Shown here: in pieces, positions 24,101 through 36,322 of the stretch
How the letters are laid out: each line of letters opens with the position of its first letter
Numbering within the stretch: the stretch's first letter is position 1
Origin: Loxodes magnus
Lineage: Eukaryota; Ciliophora; Karyorelictea; Loxodida; Loxodidae
Reading direction: 5' to 3'
DNA: 64,000 bases
Assembly (NCBI GenBank): GCA_946699065.1
Contig: CAMPDV010000367.1
Span: 248,001 to 312,000, forward strand
Notes under the pieces: model-generated
Seen by the model: the letters and a program-made list of their open reading frames with translations, nothing else
What the model was told of the DNA's origin: nothing
Database searches by the model: none
Translations under genes and position numbers: made by a program

Positions 24101-24539
24101 GGGACAAAAACCAAGCAAAATTCAATCTAGAAAGATGATACAATGAGAAAGGAGGCAAACTCTAAAAATAAAATTGGGAAAATAATAAACAGGATGTTAC
24201 AGAATATTATGCTAAAAAAGAGGAATATCAAAAATATCTATATGAAACAGAAGAATTATAGGCAAGAAGAGAATTACAAGCAAGCAAAAAATGACAAAAT
24301 AAAAGTAGATGGAAGTAATAAACACTAACTAAGATATAAAAAGCAAAAAGACCACTTTAGAAATGAGAAACAAGAAAACAATATGAGGTAAGAGTAAGAG
24401 ACGAAGAATAATGAGAGTAAAATAAAAGAAGTATAAAAGGAAGAGGATCTGAAGGAAAATGTAGAAAAGAAAAAGGATAAGGAAAGAGAAGAAATATTAT
24501 AGAGCAGATTGAAGAATAACAATTGGGATAAATATTAAA

Positions 24540-25170
24540 AATGGTACAGCAAATGTAAGAGGAATATGAATAGAAAAACGCATTAGCAAAATTTATGAAG
24601 CAAAAAAGAATCCTCACTATGGCTAATTAAGAGATCTAAATCGAAAACTAAAATGAAATGTGTAATATAGCAGGATTTAAAAACTTGATTAAGTGGAATA
24701 AGAAAATGAAAAGGTGTAGATTTTTACATAAAAAGCGAAATATGTGATGAAATAAGAGAAATAAAAGGTGGAATAAACTAAACGATACTTTTCGGAGATC
24801 GTCAATAATAAGCATAGAAATAATGAAAAAACTTGCTGTAATAAATGTATATGAACCGCTTGCGAATGATTACATTTATTATGAACCATACTACAACTTA
24901 TTAAATTAATTCAAAATATTAGCGGCAGGAAGAGGAATCAGTGTAATAATAGTAGGAGATTGGAATGCTTACATAGAAAAGTGATTACCCAAAGTAACAA
25001 ATTCAGCAGGAAAAAGAATGTTTTAGTTTATGGAACAAAATAACTTAATATGTATTGGCACAGAGAACTTAGGAATGTATGCATATTAAAACAATGAATA
25101 TAGATAGATTATTTTTGTAATAGAAGAAAAACTGAGGGGAAAAGTAATGAAAAGTGACTTATATTTTTCG
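24540..25170 (+). pseudogene. LINE AP-type endonuclease domain, decayed
   Basis: The N-terminal motif reads TANVRGIWIEKRISKIYEAKK (about 24545-24607). The middle reads RSSIISIEIMKKLAVINVYEPLAND (about 24795-24870). The diagnostic catalytic motif is VIIVGDWNAYIEK (about 24945-24983), with NSAGKRMFQFMEQNNL after it. GDWNA corresponds to the GDFNA motif of APE-like endonucleases that nick target DNA for priming. The Trp of WLPK just after it is a TGA codon. Frameshifts lie between the blocks. This domain is missing from the unit 2 copy and from the minus-strand LINE. Confidence 0.75.
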
Positions 25171-25689
25171 CATATAATTGGAGAACTTAGACCAGAAATT
25201 ACACAATTAATTATTGAAAAAACAATCAGAAAGAAGAGAAAATAATAAAGATAAACTATGCACTATTAAAAAGATAGGAATTTTAGAATAAATTTGAAAG
25301 ATATACATAAGAAAACATATAGAAAGAAGAAATGAGCCATAAGAATGGAGAACAAATAAATAAATGATGGGGACAAAAATTGGAGAAAGGAGCATAAAAG
25401 ATATGCAGAATAATTAAAAATAGTAGAAACAAATTATAATACTAAGAAGAAACGAAAACGAGAAAGAATAATTTCAGAAAATAAAATAAACGAATAAAGG
25501 CGATTGCGAAAGAAAGGAGTGAAAGTAGTGAAAGAATAGTAAAAAAAGTGAATAAAATATTAAAAAGCAAAAAAGGTATATATTTAAGCACGAATGAAAG
25601 ATTTAAATTTAACTTCTTTATTAATAATGTAAATAAAGGAAAATTTACAGAAATGTGGAAGAAATTAAAAAATCTATTCAATAGAAAAA

Positions 25690-26760
25690 ATAATTAATGA
25701 ATACCATTTTAGAAGAAGATATTTAAAGTTTCAAAAATACATATCAAAACTTATATGAAAACGGGGATAACACTTTATCTAAGAAATTCATAAATGAAAA
25801 TAAAATAGAAATGTATGAATATGAATAATAAGAAAGCATGTACAAAATGAAAAGCAGTCAGACCTGATGAAATTAAACGAAGACTATTCTAGCAGAAAGT
25901 TAAAAATTAATAGAAATCATTTGCAGAATGATAGCATAAATATTAAGAGAAGGAGTAATACCAGTAGAAGCGAAGAAACAATATATTATATTATTGTATA
26001 AAAAAGGAAGTTAAATGGATCCTTTGAACTATAGGCCAATCTCCTTACTTAAATATTCTCTAAAGGTCATAGATATTTGGATTTTGTAGTAAATGTAAGG
26101 TCATCTACACAAATATCTAATACGGTTTCAAAAAAGATAAATCTTGCGCATTTTTCATTTTTAACTTAAGAACAGTATAAGAATTAGTATCTAGAAATAA
26201 TAAAATCACTTATGTGATTATTGTTGATATTCAGAAAGCATACGATTCAGTCTAGAGAAGTAATATATGATTGATTTTAAATTAGCAAATAAGTACCAAG
26301 ATAACTTAATAATCTACTAGTTAATTCTATGATGAAGAAGAGATTAAAATAAAAATAAATAATATATTAGCAGAAGTCTTCTAGACAAATAAAGGTGTAA
26401 AACAAGGTAGCATTATATCTCCTAGATAATTTAACTTGATAATAACAAATATTTTTCATAGTCTAGAAGAACAAGAGTTAGATATTACAAAATGATATAG
26501 AAATAAAGAAGTATAGAAGCATATGCAGATTTTTTGCTTTTGAGAATGACCTAGCACTAGTAAGCGAAAGAGATTAATTGGAAGAAGTAATCTAAGAACT
26601 GACACAATAAATGGATAAATTTTAACTGCAAATTGCAAATAAAAAAATGAATGATCTGAAATCAGAAGAGAATAAATATGAAAATATTGAAAAAAAAATA
26701 ATATAGATACCTTGAGAATAGAAAGAGTTAAATCTTTTTGGGTCATGTTAAGGAAGAAAA
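25690..26760 (+). pseudogene. LINE reverse transcriptase domain, decayed
   Basis: Blocks in order: KAVRPDEIKRRLF (about 25850-25890, frameshifted against its flanks), LLYKKGSQMDPLNYRPISLLKY (about 25992-26055), GFKKDKSCAFFIFNLRT (about 26120-26175), motif A IIVDIQKAYDSV (about 26218-26252), motif B GVKQGSIISP (about 26396-26425), and motif C split as YADF then NDLALVSE (about 26525-26570). A thumb-like FLGHVKEE follows. These are the signature motifs of LINE reverse transcriptases. Motif C is broken by a short insertion, so the enzyme is dead. Confidence 0.85.
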
Positions 26761-26984
26761 TATAAGTTTCGAAAAACATAGAAAAACTATGGAAAAATAG
26801 ATCGAAGCACGCAAAAGATGTAAAAGTGAGTGACAAGGAAATATGATTGTTCCTTTTGATAAGCTGTACTTTTTTTTAATACTTTATTATCTTGCTAATA
26901 AACTTCTTTTTGCAATTCTTCATTTATCTTTCTATTCGGTCTTTCTTAAGCAGTTTCTTGATAACTTTATCCTATGTTCTGATT

Positions 26985-27330
26985 AAGTAAAAAGATTTGA
27001 AAATTTTAACTGGAGCTGAACATGAGCACTTAAAAGATAGTCAAAAAAATTTATTACTCGCCAAATAATTTGAAGCTAAAGAAATTGTATTTTCGTCTTC
27101 TATACATTCACAATCTAATAAATTAAAAGCAGTATTGGAAGTTTTAAAATTTTCTTTTAAGTTAAAGGAACATTTTCGAGCAGAATTACTGATGGACTTC
27201 ACAAAGAAAATTGTTTATAGCTTTTTTTAAGCTAGGCTTGGATCTCAAATTCTATCTAATTTATTATAATTTTAAACATTATATCAAATTTATACAGTAG
27301 TTATTGTAAAAATTTTAAACTAGAAAAATG
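26985..27330 (-). pseudogene. Repeat-associated gene family, member 2, truncated
   Basis: On the minus strand it begins with the conserved 65-base element (27326-27261), then TTTCTTTGTGAAG and TGTTCCTTTAA. It reaches AAGTGCTCATGTTCAGCTCCAG (about 27,040-27,010), which aligns with the start of member 3 at 32.7-32.97 kb. The rest of the coding part is absent, cut off at the LINE's 3' side. Confidence 0.55.
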
Positions 27331-28325
27331 AAAATAAGCATGAGTGGTAAATATTTTGCTTTAATATTGATGGTTGTTGATTCATAATAATGGTTTTAAA
27401 AATATAAAGGAATTTAGAAGGAAAAACTAAATAATAAAATTTATCTGATGGATAGTTAAAGATAAGGTAATGGCAGTTAATAGAGCAAATTAATTTTAGA
27501 ACTGTATAGTTGCTAAATTAATAAGATAATTAGTTATAAAATTATTGTTCTTTCAAATTATGATAGAACTATATTTCTATATAAGATCATTTTAGAAATA
27601 ACAAAATTAATTGTTACTAATTTAAAATCTAAAAATATCAGAGAAAAAGAAGCTGAATAAACCAATAGAATCCTTAGACTAAAATAAAAATATAAGATTT
27701 ACTTTCAAAGCAAATATTTATCTTACCTAAAAAATTAAATTTAGAATATTAATAGATATAGCCTAGAATAAAGTTGAAAGTCTATCATAAATTTAAAATA
27801 ATTAAAAATACATTGTATACTTCAAAAGTTTGATACTTCTATAATATGCCATAAGAGTAAGTTCTATATAGATATCAAATTGAAAAATATAAGAAATATT
27901 TAATTAAGAGAGAATAAATAACTGCATACACTAGAATTGTATATATCTAACTTAAAAGAAATAAAAGAATTGAAAATAAGTGAACAAAATTATTCTAAGC
28001 CAAATAATTAAATATAAATTTGCAAATATATTGTTATTTTTAATTTATATATCTTGATATATTTTGATTTTATTCATAAAGAAATCTCAGAATTTTTTAA
28101 AATTCATTAGCTTAGCCTGGCATAAAATTAAATTTAATTACTATTAAATTAATCTAGATTCACTTTATAAATTTTGTTTTCTTTTGTATGGATAAATAAA
28201 GATTAAATAAACTTAAAAAGAAATCTACATAAATGAATAATAATAAATTTAAATAAACTTGAATAAAAGGAACAATTAAAGAAATTATTATTTTTGTATA
28301 AATGTATTGAAATAAAATATTTTAA
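27190..28325 (+). repeat. Segmental duplication, block C, unit 1
   Basis: Matches 59,103-60,335 in direct orientation. In unit 2 it abuts block B directly, because 24,093-27,190 is absent there. The sequence is AT-rich, and apart from the gene-family element at its left edge nothing is recognised. Confidence 0.8.
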
Positions 28326-30228
28326 ATTAGTAATAAATCTTTTAGAGAATTTAAATCAAGCTAGGAGAATATTTAGTAAAATTAATTTAAATTAATTATA
28401 ATTAAAATATTTGATCATATAAATTGACTTTGATTGAATAAATGTAAAGATATTTAAGTTTTAAATCATGTTTTGCTTAATAAAATAAATAGCTTATTTA
28501 TTTACAAATAAATATTTTGAAAAGAAAATTTTGAATTAAAAAGAAGATTATATTTATTATGAATAGAGATAAATGTAATAAAAATCTTAAATTTTAAAAT
28601 AATAGTTAAAATAAATATATAGAACTGCTTAAAGTATTTGATTTAGTTGTTTATTTAATTAGATTAAATAATTAATAACATTTTTATTTTTATATTTTCT
28701 AGCTTTTTAATTATCTTTTTCGAAATTAATCTAACTTTATTAACAATCAAACCGAGCAATCAAAAGAATTCTTCTTTTTCCATATATTCTTTAAAACTTA
28801 TGAGTGAAAAATTCCTTTTTGAGTATAATTTTGTCTGTGCAAAATAAAAAATTAATGAATTAAATAAAAAATTACATGAAAAAGGTAAAAACAAAATCTT
28901 TGCTAATTTTAGAGATTATAGACAAATAATTTAAATTACTATAAAATAAATTCCTTAATAGAAATAATTTTAAGTTAAATAATAAATTATTTATATATTT
29001 TAGCTATCAAATTGCTAAATTAATTTTAAGTTAAAATTTTTAATCTTTATATGGATCTAATTTATAGAAGTTATTTGCTCAAAAGTCTTCATATACTTTT
29101 GAGATTCCTCAGTATAATTTAGTAAATTTTAGACTTTAAAAGTGCTTAATATTTTGGTGTAAGCTTAATAATTTACATGTCTTCTATATAATTACTAATG
29201 TTGATTGCTCTTTAAAAATATTTATATCTTAAATCTAATATTTATTTAATTCTAATTTTTAAATATGAATATATTTGATTAGATATTCTTGAATTATTCT
29301 TAAATGTATTAAATAAATAAACATTTCTAACAATTTTCTTTAAAATTTAGATTAATAATTTAGGTTTGATTTTAAGTTTTACTTATTTCTGGAAATAGAA
29401 AGATGATATAATTATTTGTTTATTCTTATTTATTGTTAATAATTTTTAATTTAGATCTTTAATATTTAATGATAACTTCTATTTATTTATATCTAAAGTT
29501 CCTTTTAAAATTTAATTATATTCTCATATAATTATTGTATTATATAAGTCTATCTATTTTGAAATCTAATAGATATATAGGTATTAACTATTTAAAGTTA
29601 ATTATAAATAGTAGTATTTTTATATTTTATCTACATTTAGTATTTCTTAGAAATAAATGGAATAGAGTAGTAATTGTTAAATTAGGTATATTTAAAGAAC
29701 TGTAAATAATCTTTTTAGTTAAAATCTTTATTTCATTATAAATTTTAATCAGAATCATAAAGATTTTAAAGTACTAGACTCTAAGTTTAATTTTAGTATT
29801 TCTAAGTGATTATATATATTTATATAATTATAAAGCATATCTAAAATAATGTAAGAATAAATAAAATAAGAATATCTTAAATTAAGTATAATAAATTAAA
29901 TTAAAAACTAACTTATATTGCTTTATATTCAATTATTCAGTCTTTTCCAATACTTACCTTTTTATTTTCTCCAATCTTTGTTTTAAATCAATCATATCAG
30001 ATTCAATCTTCATGTTTATTCATCAATTCAAATCTTAAAACTATTTTAGTGAAGAAAATTATTAAATCTTAAGGTATAAATAATGAGGAAATAGAAGTGA
30101 TTATTAAATCAGTATTTAGAAAGCCTTAATAGAAAATTTTATTTAGTATTATGTAAATTAACAGATAGAAGATATAAATTAAAGCTTTAAAATTATTAAA
30201 TCAAATATTTTTAAGAAATACGCTAATT
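28326..30228. other. Unit 1-specific 1.9 kb, AT-rich
   Basis: Absent from unit 2, where the flanks meet at TTTTAAATTA, a sequence present at both ends in unit 1. Mostly AT-rich with nothing recognisable. One stretch near 30,050-30,180 (+) reads VKKIIKSQGINNEEIEV, which looks coding but has no second copy to compare. Confidence 0.6.
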
Positions 30229-30619
30229 CTTTTAAATTAATTTAACTAAGATTAATAGAAATTTAGAGTTACCATAGTTAAAATAACCTTTGTTTTACTG
30301 TTTTTATTTAAGCTATTAATATCTTTGGATTTAATAATATTCATTTAAATAATACAAAAATTTACATTCAAAAGTCTAAGAAAAAGTATTTAGGATATTT
30401 TCAATTGATAAAAAATTTAAAATTATAATAAAGCTTTATATCCTTATTATTAGATTTCTCTTTTTAAAATTTAATTGAAAGAGTAATTAAAAAATATTTT
30501 ATATAATACATAAATTATTTTAAAAATGCTGCTAAATCAAAAATAACTTACTCAAATATATTTAAGAAACATAAAAATTATTTTCAGTTATTATGTAGCA
30601 TTAACAATTAATCTAATAT

Positions 30620-31345
30620 CAGATCAATTTAGATATATCCAGAAAATAAATATTTAATATATTCTTCAGGCTTAGAAGTTTGTTTAACAAAAATAACTGC
30701 TTTTCTAAAAAGTTAAACAATAAGGAGATAAATTCTATTTTTGTAGATGAAGAAAATAAAGCACGTGAAGCCATATGAAAACGCCAACAAAAATATTTAA
30801 TAAGCAACACAAAAATATTAAAGAAAAAGTTTAAAAAAATTTGATTTATTTTTCTTAAAGAAATCTTGCCAATATATTGATAAAACCAATTAAAAAAAGA
30901 CTTTTAGCATAAGAATAAATTGCTGACTTTTAATCGAGCAGAGCATAGAAACATCAATCATAAATTTAAATGAGACATGATTCTATAAAAAAAATAAAGT
31001 TATAAATAATTTATTATTTCTTAAGAGAAAGTAAATAATTTAGAAATATATTAGTGAAATTATTCAGAATTATATCTTTCATCTATAAATAAAGATTGAT
31101 TATTATTATAATTCTTAAAAATAAAATTTAAGAAAATTGTTAATTATATTTATTTATAAAATAGAATATAACTTTTTATTCTAGGAGGAGTTATGATCTT
31201 TTTTACATAGTTTAGATGAAAAATATAAAAATGTAGAGTTATTGCAAACTTATAAAATAAATGCAAATATAAATAATTTTTATCTAAAAATAGAAAAATA
31301 AACAAAAAAATTATAAAAGAATTTATAAACTTATATATCAAAAAT
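30620..31345 (+). CDS. Hypothetical conserved gene, unit 1 copy
   Basis: Two coding-looking blocks are conserved between units. The first (about 30,620-31,000) contains ENKAREAIWKRQQKYLI, FIFLKEILPIYWQNQ and HKFKWDMI. The second (about 31,179-31,345) contains FQEELWSFLHSLDEKYK and NNFYLKIEKQ. They are in different frames, so an intron or a frameshift lies between them. In HKFKWDMI the Trp is TGA here and TGG in unit 2, a silent change only under this code, which supports the frame. Basic and helical; no family recognised. The short minus-strand frames over both blocks are shadows. Confidence 0.5.
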
Positions 31346-32649
31346 AAAACATTTATTCAAATTTTAGAGTATAATCTTTGTATTAAATCTTTTATAAAGA
31401 TAATTAAAATATTATAAATGATATTTATATTTTATTTAGCATTTTGCATTTACTTTAAAATAAAAATATATGAAATTATTAAATTTAAATTTAAGAATTT
31501 AATTTAATCAGTATCTGGTTTTAGACTTGTATAGAGTTATTTCATCTTTCTAATTTAATATTTTAAGTTTATTTATTAACATCTTAGCCTAAATGAAAAT
31601 AAATAAGTTAAATTATTTAATAAAATAGATTAAATTTTAAATAAATAAGGGTAAGTAGAAGTTTATTCCTTTATAATATTCAGAATACTCAATTTTATCT
31701 ATTGCTTAATATTTTATATAAAATATTATTATTTACGTAATTCTATCGCTTAAAACACTCTAATTAAAACTTTGAACTTTTAACTTGTTGTCTAATGAAC
31801 ATAATGTCACTATAGCTTTTAAAATTTAAATTAATCTTAATTGTAATAATTAAAATTTACATCTAGCTTATGAAAAAATAAACATTTATAGTAATTATTA
31901 TAAAATATAAATGCGTCTATTTGCTCTCCATAAAGATCTCTTTAAACTTAGTTTTTATTTAATTTTTTTTATCTAACAATGATATAACTGTTCTCTGCAT
32001 TGATTAAGAAATAAATAAGAGGAAGATTAATATTTTGTTAAATGAATAACTTTTAAATAAACATTTAATAAATACTTTAAGCTTCTTAATTTCTTTGTAC
32101 TTACAAGAATATTATTTAGATTAAGATGTTTCATACTCTATTAAATCTTAATAAATATGTTTTAGAATGAAAATCAATAAAGATAGATTAAGTTTAAAAT
32201 AACAAAAAGGAAAAGTTTAAATTTGATTGAATTATAAATATTTTTTAAATAGACTCATGTTTCAATTATTTAATATTAGTCTTTTAGAATCTTTTAACAA
32301 ATACAGTCTTTTTTATTTATATTTATGATAAAATAAAAATTTAGAGAAAACCAACTTCAGAACAAATAATTATATAAATCCTAGTTTATATAATTTATTA
32401 AAAATAAACTTTTTAAAAAATATTTTTCTCTAATATATTTAAAAGGAGGAAGTTCATTATTATGTATATTAAATGCAGTTAAGAATTCTTTTATCTTCAT
32501 TGTCTTTTTGAAATATTTTCCTAAGTTTGATAAGTTATTTGAGTTTATCTCTTTTTTAATTAAGTATCTTAATTTTAAGTTCCTAATATTTTAAAAATTT
32601 ATAGTGCTTTTTTATTTAAATTTATAATAATTATTTAATTTAATTAATT

Positions 32650-32716
32650 TTCTAGTTTAAAACTTTTACAATAACTACTGTATAAATTCGAGAAAATTAT
32701 TTAAAATTATAATAAA
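32650..32716 (+). promoter_or_regulatory. Conserved upstream element of the gene family, member 3
   Basis: Plus-strand copy of the 65-base element: CTAGTTTAAAAC, TTTTACAATAACTACTGTAT, AAATTCGA and TTTAAAATTATAATAAA. It faces away from the inverse copy at 27,261-27,326, so the two bracket 5.3 kb as an inverted pair. Confidence 0.5.
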
Positions 32717-33660
32717 TGAGATAGAAGTCGGATTTCTAAGCAAAATCCAACAAGATTAAAGTAAATTTCTTCATGAAATTGTCAATAGCGTTCCTCAATA
32801 AAATTCCTTAAAATTTGGCGAACTTTTAAAAATTTGGAAAGTTGCTTCGAGTTTCTAATTCAGTGAGTTAGTGTAAGAGATGAAGGAAAGATTTATTAAG
32901 CTATAGATCAGTCGAAAAGAAATAAGAATAGTAAGTTTCTTATAAGTGCTCATTCACAGTTCCAGTTAGAATTTTCGTTTATTTTGGTTGAATAGAATAT
33001 AAATGAATGGTATCAAAATACAACCTTACTATCTGAGTAATACTCTCGAGGAAATTGTAAAATCATGAAGAAAGATCAAGAATAAAGATAAGCAAGGAGT
33101 TGATAAAAGAAATAACTAAAAGGATAGTAAAGAGCTAACCTTAAAGAAACAACCCAGCAAAAGTAGTAGTAATAATTTTTAGATTAGAGAAAACAGCAAG
33201 CCATAAGTGTAAAATCATCATTTTTTCTGCTAGTAAGCAAATTTTTAGAAAATATCAATCAAAAATGCTGAAAAATGAAGATAAATTCTATAAAATAATA
33301 GAAGAATGCCCACTACTTATAATATAACACATATAAATTCTCTCTAAATAAATTATCAAAAATGATATGTAAAAAATTAGAAAAATACGAGGAGACAATT
33401 GAAACTTATGGAAAGATTGGAATAGATTAAGATATTTAATTGGGTAAAACAGATATTGCTCTTAGTAGCAATATCAAAACTTAGTCTTTCCAATAATAGA
33501 GCAATGATTATTTTACAATATATGTAAAGTTTCAATTGTCTTATAAAATATTCTACTATTGCTCATAGAGCAATAGATCAGAATAACTTATTGCTATAAA
33601 ATAATATAGTACCCTAGTAACTTAGAAATAATAATAAGCAAAAAAGTAAAAATCCGTTAT
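32717..33660 (+). CDS. Repeat-associated gene family, member 3
   Basis: Reads FQLEFSFILVEQN (about 32,960-33,000) and, in another frame, RIKISKELIKEITKRIVK (about 33,080-33,135), SKMLKNEDKFYKIIEECPLL (about 33,265-33,325) and IIKNDMQKIRKIRGD (about 33,355-33,395). The same order is seen in members 1 and 6. The frame change could be an intron or decay. The C-terminal end is rearranged by a local inverted duplication (33,394-33,540). Function unknown. Confidence 0.45.
33394..33540. repeat. 147-base foldback with 14-bp perfect inverted ends
   Basis: GACAATTGAAACTT at the left is matched by AAGTTTCAATTGTC at the right. Inside, GGAAAGATTGGAAT is partly mirrored by CTTTCCAATAATAGAGCAAT, and short ATTGCTC/GAGCAAT palindromes occur. 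The left arm matches the coding part of family member 1, so the right arm looks like a local inverted copy. Present also in unit 2 at 63,551-63,692. Confidence 0.7.
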
Positions 33661-33850
33661 CTAGAAGCTATTTCTTAAGATTTAAAAATATATTAAGATA
33701 GATTTTTTAAATTTCAAGTTGAATGAAAAAAGAGACGAAGAATATCACCTCTTCAATAAGAATTCTTTTCTGTATAGAAGAATTTGACTAAAGATTTAAA
33801 ATTAAATGTAATTAAATTTTTAATTTTATACCTATAATTAAATATTTAAA

Positions 33851-36108
33851 TTTAGATATTTAAAATTAAATTAATTTGAATAAATGAATTTGTTTATAGT
33901 TTTATAAATGCTAGTGTTACATAATAATTATTAATTATCTTATCTCTTTAGCTCCTTTTGTAGTTATTCTGTCTAAATAGTTTTTATTTCTTAATTATTA
34001 TAAAATATTTTAATGAATTTTAGATATTTTATAGAAGCTGATAAGAGCTTGGTTCTAAAGTGTTATAAATATGAAATTAATATTGATACTTGTGAAATAT
34101 GAAAGCTTATAATTAATTATTAAATATTTTTACAAGTCTTTAAATCAGTTATTTCATTATGTCTAATACGTATACTACAAATTTTATTAACCCAAACATA
34201 CAAATATAGTTAGCTGCCAAAAGTATTAAAGAAAAATAGCTATAAATAAACTAATTTAAATTATCATAAATTAGTATTTCCTTTCTATTCAATTAGTAAG
34301 TCTTTATATTAACTACTTTATTTTCTTACTAATTATTTCCAAGTGCTTTATACATTTTATTACAATATGCTTTCTCAAAGTTGTCTTATCTTATAATTGT
34401 GATATACCATTACTTTTCAATATTAGCAGCTTATATCTATTTATAGCCATTATTTCTTTTATAAACATAATAGAAATTCATTTTCTAAAATCTAGTTTTG
34501 CTTCATTTATTTCTAGATTAATTATCATTGAAAAAGAGAAATTTAGTATTTTACAACCCTTTTCTTTGTGAGAAAATAAGTTTATCTTAATAAATTTAGT
34601 TATAGATTTATTTAAAATATCAAAGATTAAATTTAATAGCTAATACGAACCTTTATTAGCTATTATTTTTATAATCAATCCTTACATTCATATTTTGTTC
34701 TATCTGCTTGCCTTTCTTACCAAATTAAAAATTTAGAAATGATTAATAAATAAAACTTAATATAATAGTTTTAAATTATTAGCTAGATATAAACTTAATG
34801 CTTGAATACATTTTAATAATACTACTTTTTTATTCTAATTTTAGTTATATTGCTGCTATATTTTAAGTATTTCATGAATTACTAATATTATAATAATTGA
34901 AATTTGTTTCTTAATTTCTTAATTTTGAATTAAAACTATTTTAGAAGTTTAGGTTCTTTGTTCTTAATTAAATTTCTAAATTAAAATGGATTTGAAATAA
35001 GAAAATATTTAATATATTTGTATTAATTATTTAATTTTTAAATGTTTTATAAATTAAAAGAGTATAAATGTTAATAGTTTATTTTATAATTTTTATATAA
35101 AATTATATCTAAAATAAATATTATTTCCTATTTAATTTTGAGAAATAAACATTAATTTTTAAATAATTGTTTAATTATAGACTTTAAAGTTTAAGCAATA
35201 GCTTTAATTATTTATTTTAATTAATTGAAAGAAATAAAATAATTTAGATTATTAGATATATTTTATCTCTATATTTTAAATTAAGTTATTTAGTTCATAT
35301 TCTTTAACTTTATTTACAATTAAGTAACTCTTTAAACATAAGTTTATATCTCTTTCAGGATTATATTTTACCTCATTTATTTAATTAACAAAATCAAATT
35401 TACTATATATCAGCAAAAAAGATGAAGGGAGTATGATGCTTTTTTGGTTGTGATAATATAAATATTAAATTGAAAGTAGCAGATATAAGTTATAAAGATA
35501 GTAATAAATATAGGTTTGCTAAAAGTTTAACTTGGCAATGTAATAATATATGAAATTGATTAATTATAATTAAATAAATATTTAGAATTCTAACTAAATG
35601 TATAAATGAGGAATCTAATTTAATAAATTAACTATTAATTCTTTTTATGGTACTTTTAACTTAAATTGTTATTCGTGAACAAAAATCAAATTTACTCTAG
35701 TCTTTCATAATTTGCTACTAAATTTAAAAATTATACTTTTATCTATCTTAATTATTTAGAAATTATTATTTTAAATTCCAAATAGTTTATTTTTTAATTA
35801 TCTTCTTTCATATTTCTTAAAAAAGGAAAGCAAAAAGTAAAATTATTTGAAGATAATCAAAAAGAATCTTGATGTAGAATTAAAGAAATAATTTAGGTAA
35901 TTCTTAAGTTATTCTTATATTTATTTGGTTACATACATATAGAATCATTATATATAGTTATTTTCTAAAGCACATAAATAAGAACTCTAATAAAATTTCT
36001 TAGATTGTATTAAAGCATTAATAAATTATCTCCTTTAAATAAATCTAAATTATTAAACATTAATGTAATTATCAAGTTTTTAAACTAAAGCAAAGTATAT
36101 TTATATAA
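33851..36108. other. AT-rich inter-unit spacer
   Basis: Extremely AT-rich with homopolymer runs. No tRNA, motif or conserved frame was recognised. The partner region of unit 2 lies beyond the window. Confidence 0.5.
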
Positions 36109-36189
36109 GACACTATGGCCGAGTGGTTAAGGCGACAGACTTGAAATCTGTTGGGTTCTCCCGCGCAGGTTCAAATCCTGCTGGTGTCG
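36109..36189 (+). tRNA. tRNA-Ser (TGA)
   Basis: Cloverleaf with acceptor GACACTA/TGGTGTC, a type II variable arm (GGGTTCTCCC), anticodon stem CAGAC/CTGTT around loop TTGAAAT (anticodon TGA, reading UCA), and T-arm GCAGG/CCTGC. A T-run follows at once as pol III terminator. This is a normal Ser tRNA, not a suppressor. Confidence 0.95.
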
Positions 36190-36249
36190 TTTTTTAGTAG
36201 CATTTTTGATTTAAATATATTTATAGAAGCGAAATGTTATAGTATAAGT

Positions 36250-36322
36250 GCCCTTGTAGCCTAATGGATAAGGCGCTTCCCTCCTAAGGAAGAGATTGCG
36301 GGTTCAAGTCCCGTCAAGGGTG
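36250..36322 (+). tRNA. tRNA-Arg (CCT)
   Basis: Acceptor GCCCTTG/CAAGGGT, D-arm with TAATGGAT, anticodon stem CTTCC/GGAAG around loop CTCCTAA (anticodon CCT, reading AGG), and T-arm GCGGG/CCCGT. TTTTT follows. It lies 60 bases after the tRNA-Ser, in the same direction. Confidence 0.95.

Larger units (their letters stand above)
22900..26900 (+). mobile_element. LINE-type (non-LTR) retrotransposon, plus strand
   Basis: Order: G+C-richer 5' leader (about 22,905-23,000), ORF1-like part with a degenerate zinc knuckle, Glu/Lys-rich region, AP-type endonuclease, reverse transcriptase. This is the layout of an L1-like LINE. Several frameshifts show that this copy is inactive. The first 1.15 kb is also present in unit 2 at 57.95-59.1 kb with the same left junction, so insertion preceded the segmental duplication. 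The 3' end is not clear; the next recognisable sequence starts about 26,985. Confidence 0.85.
30228..33850 (+). repeat. Segmental duplication, block D, unit 1
   Basis: Matches 60,333-64,000 (offset about 30.1-30.2 kb) and still matches at the window's last base, so the true right edge of unit 2 lies outside. Contains a hypothetical gene and member 3 of the gene family. Confidence 0.9.

Noticed and set aside
24143-26836. Several 60-126-residue standard-code frames, mainly minus strand
   Set aside because: They are antisense or out-of-frame shadows of the LINE endonuclease and reverse transcriptase on the plus strand.
36109-36189. Anticodon TGA as a UGA suppressor tRNA
   Set aside because: Anticodon 5'-TGA reads UCA (Ser); the long variable arm confirms a Ser tRNA. 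No tRNA reading UAA, UAG or UGA was found in the window.
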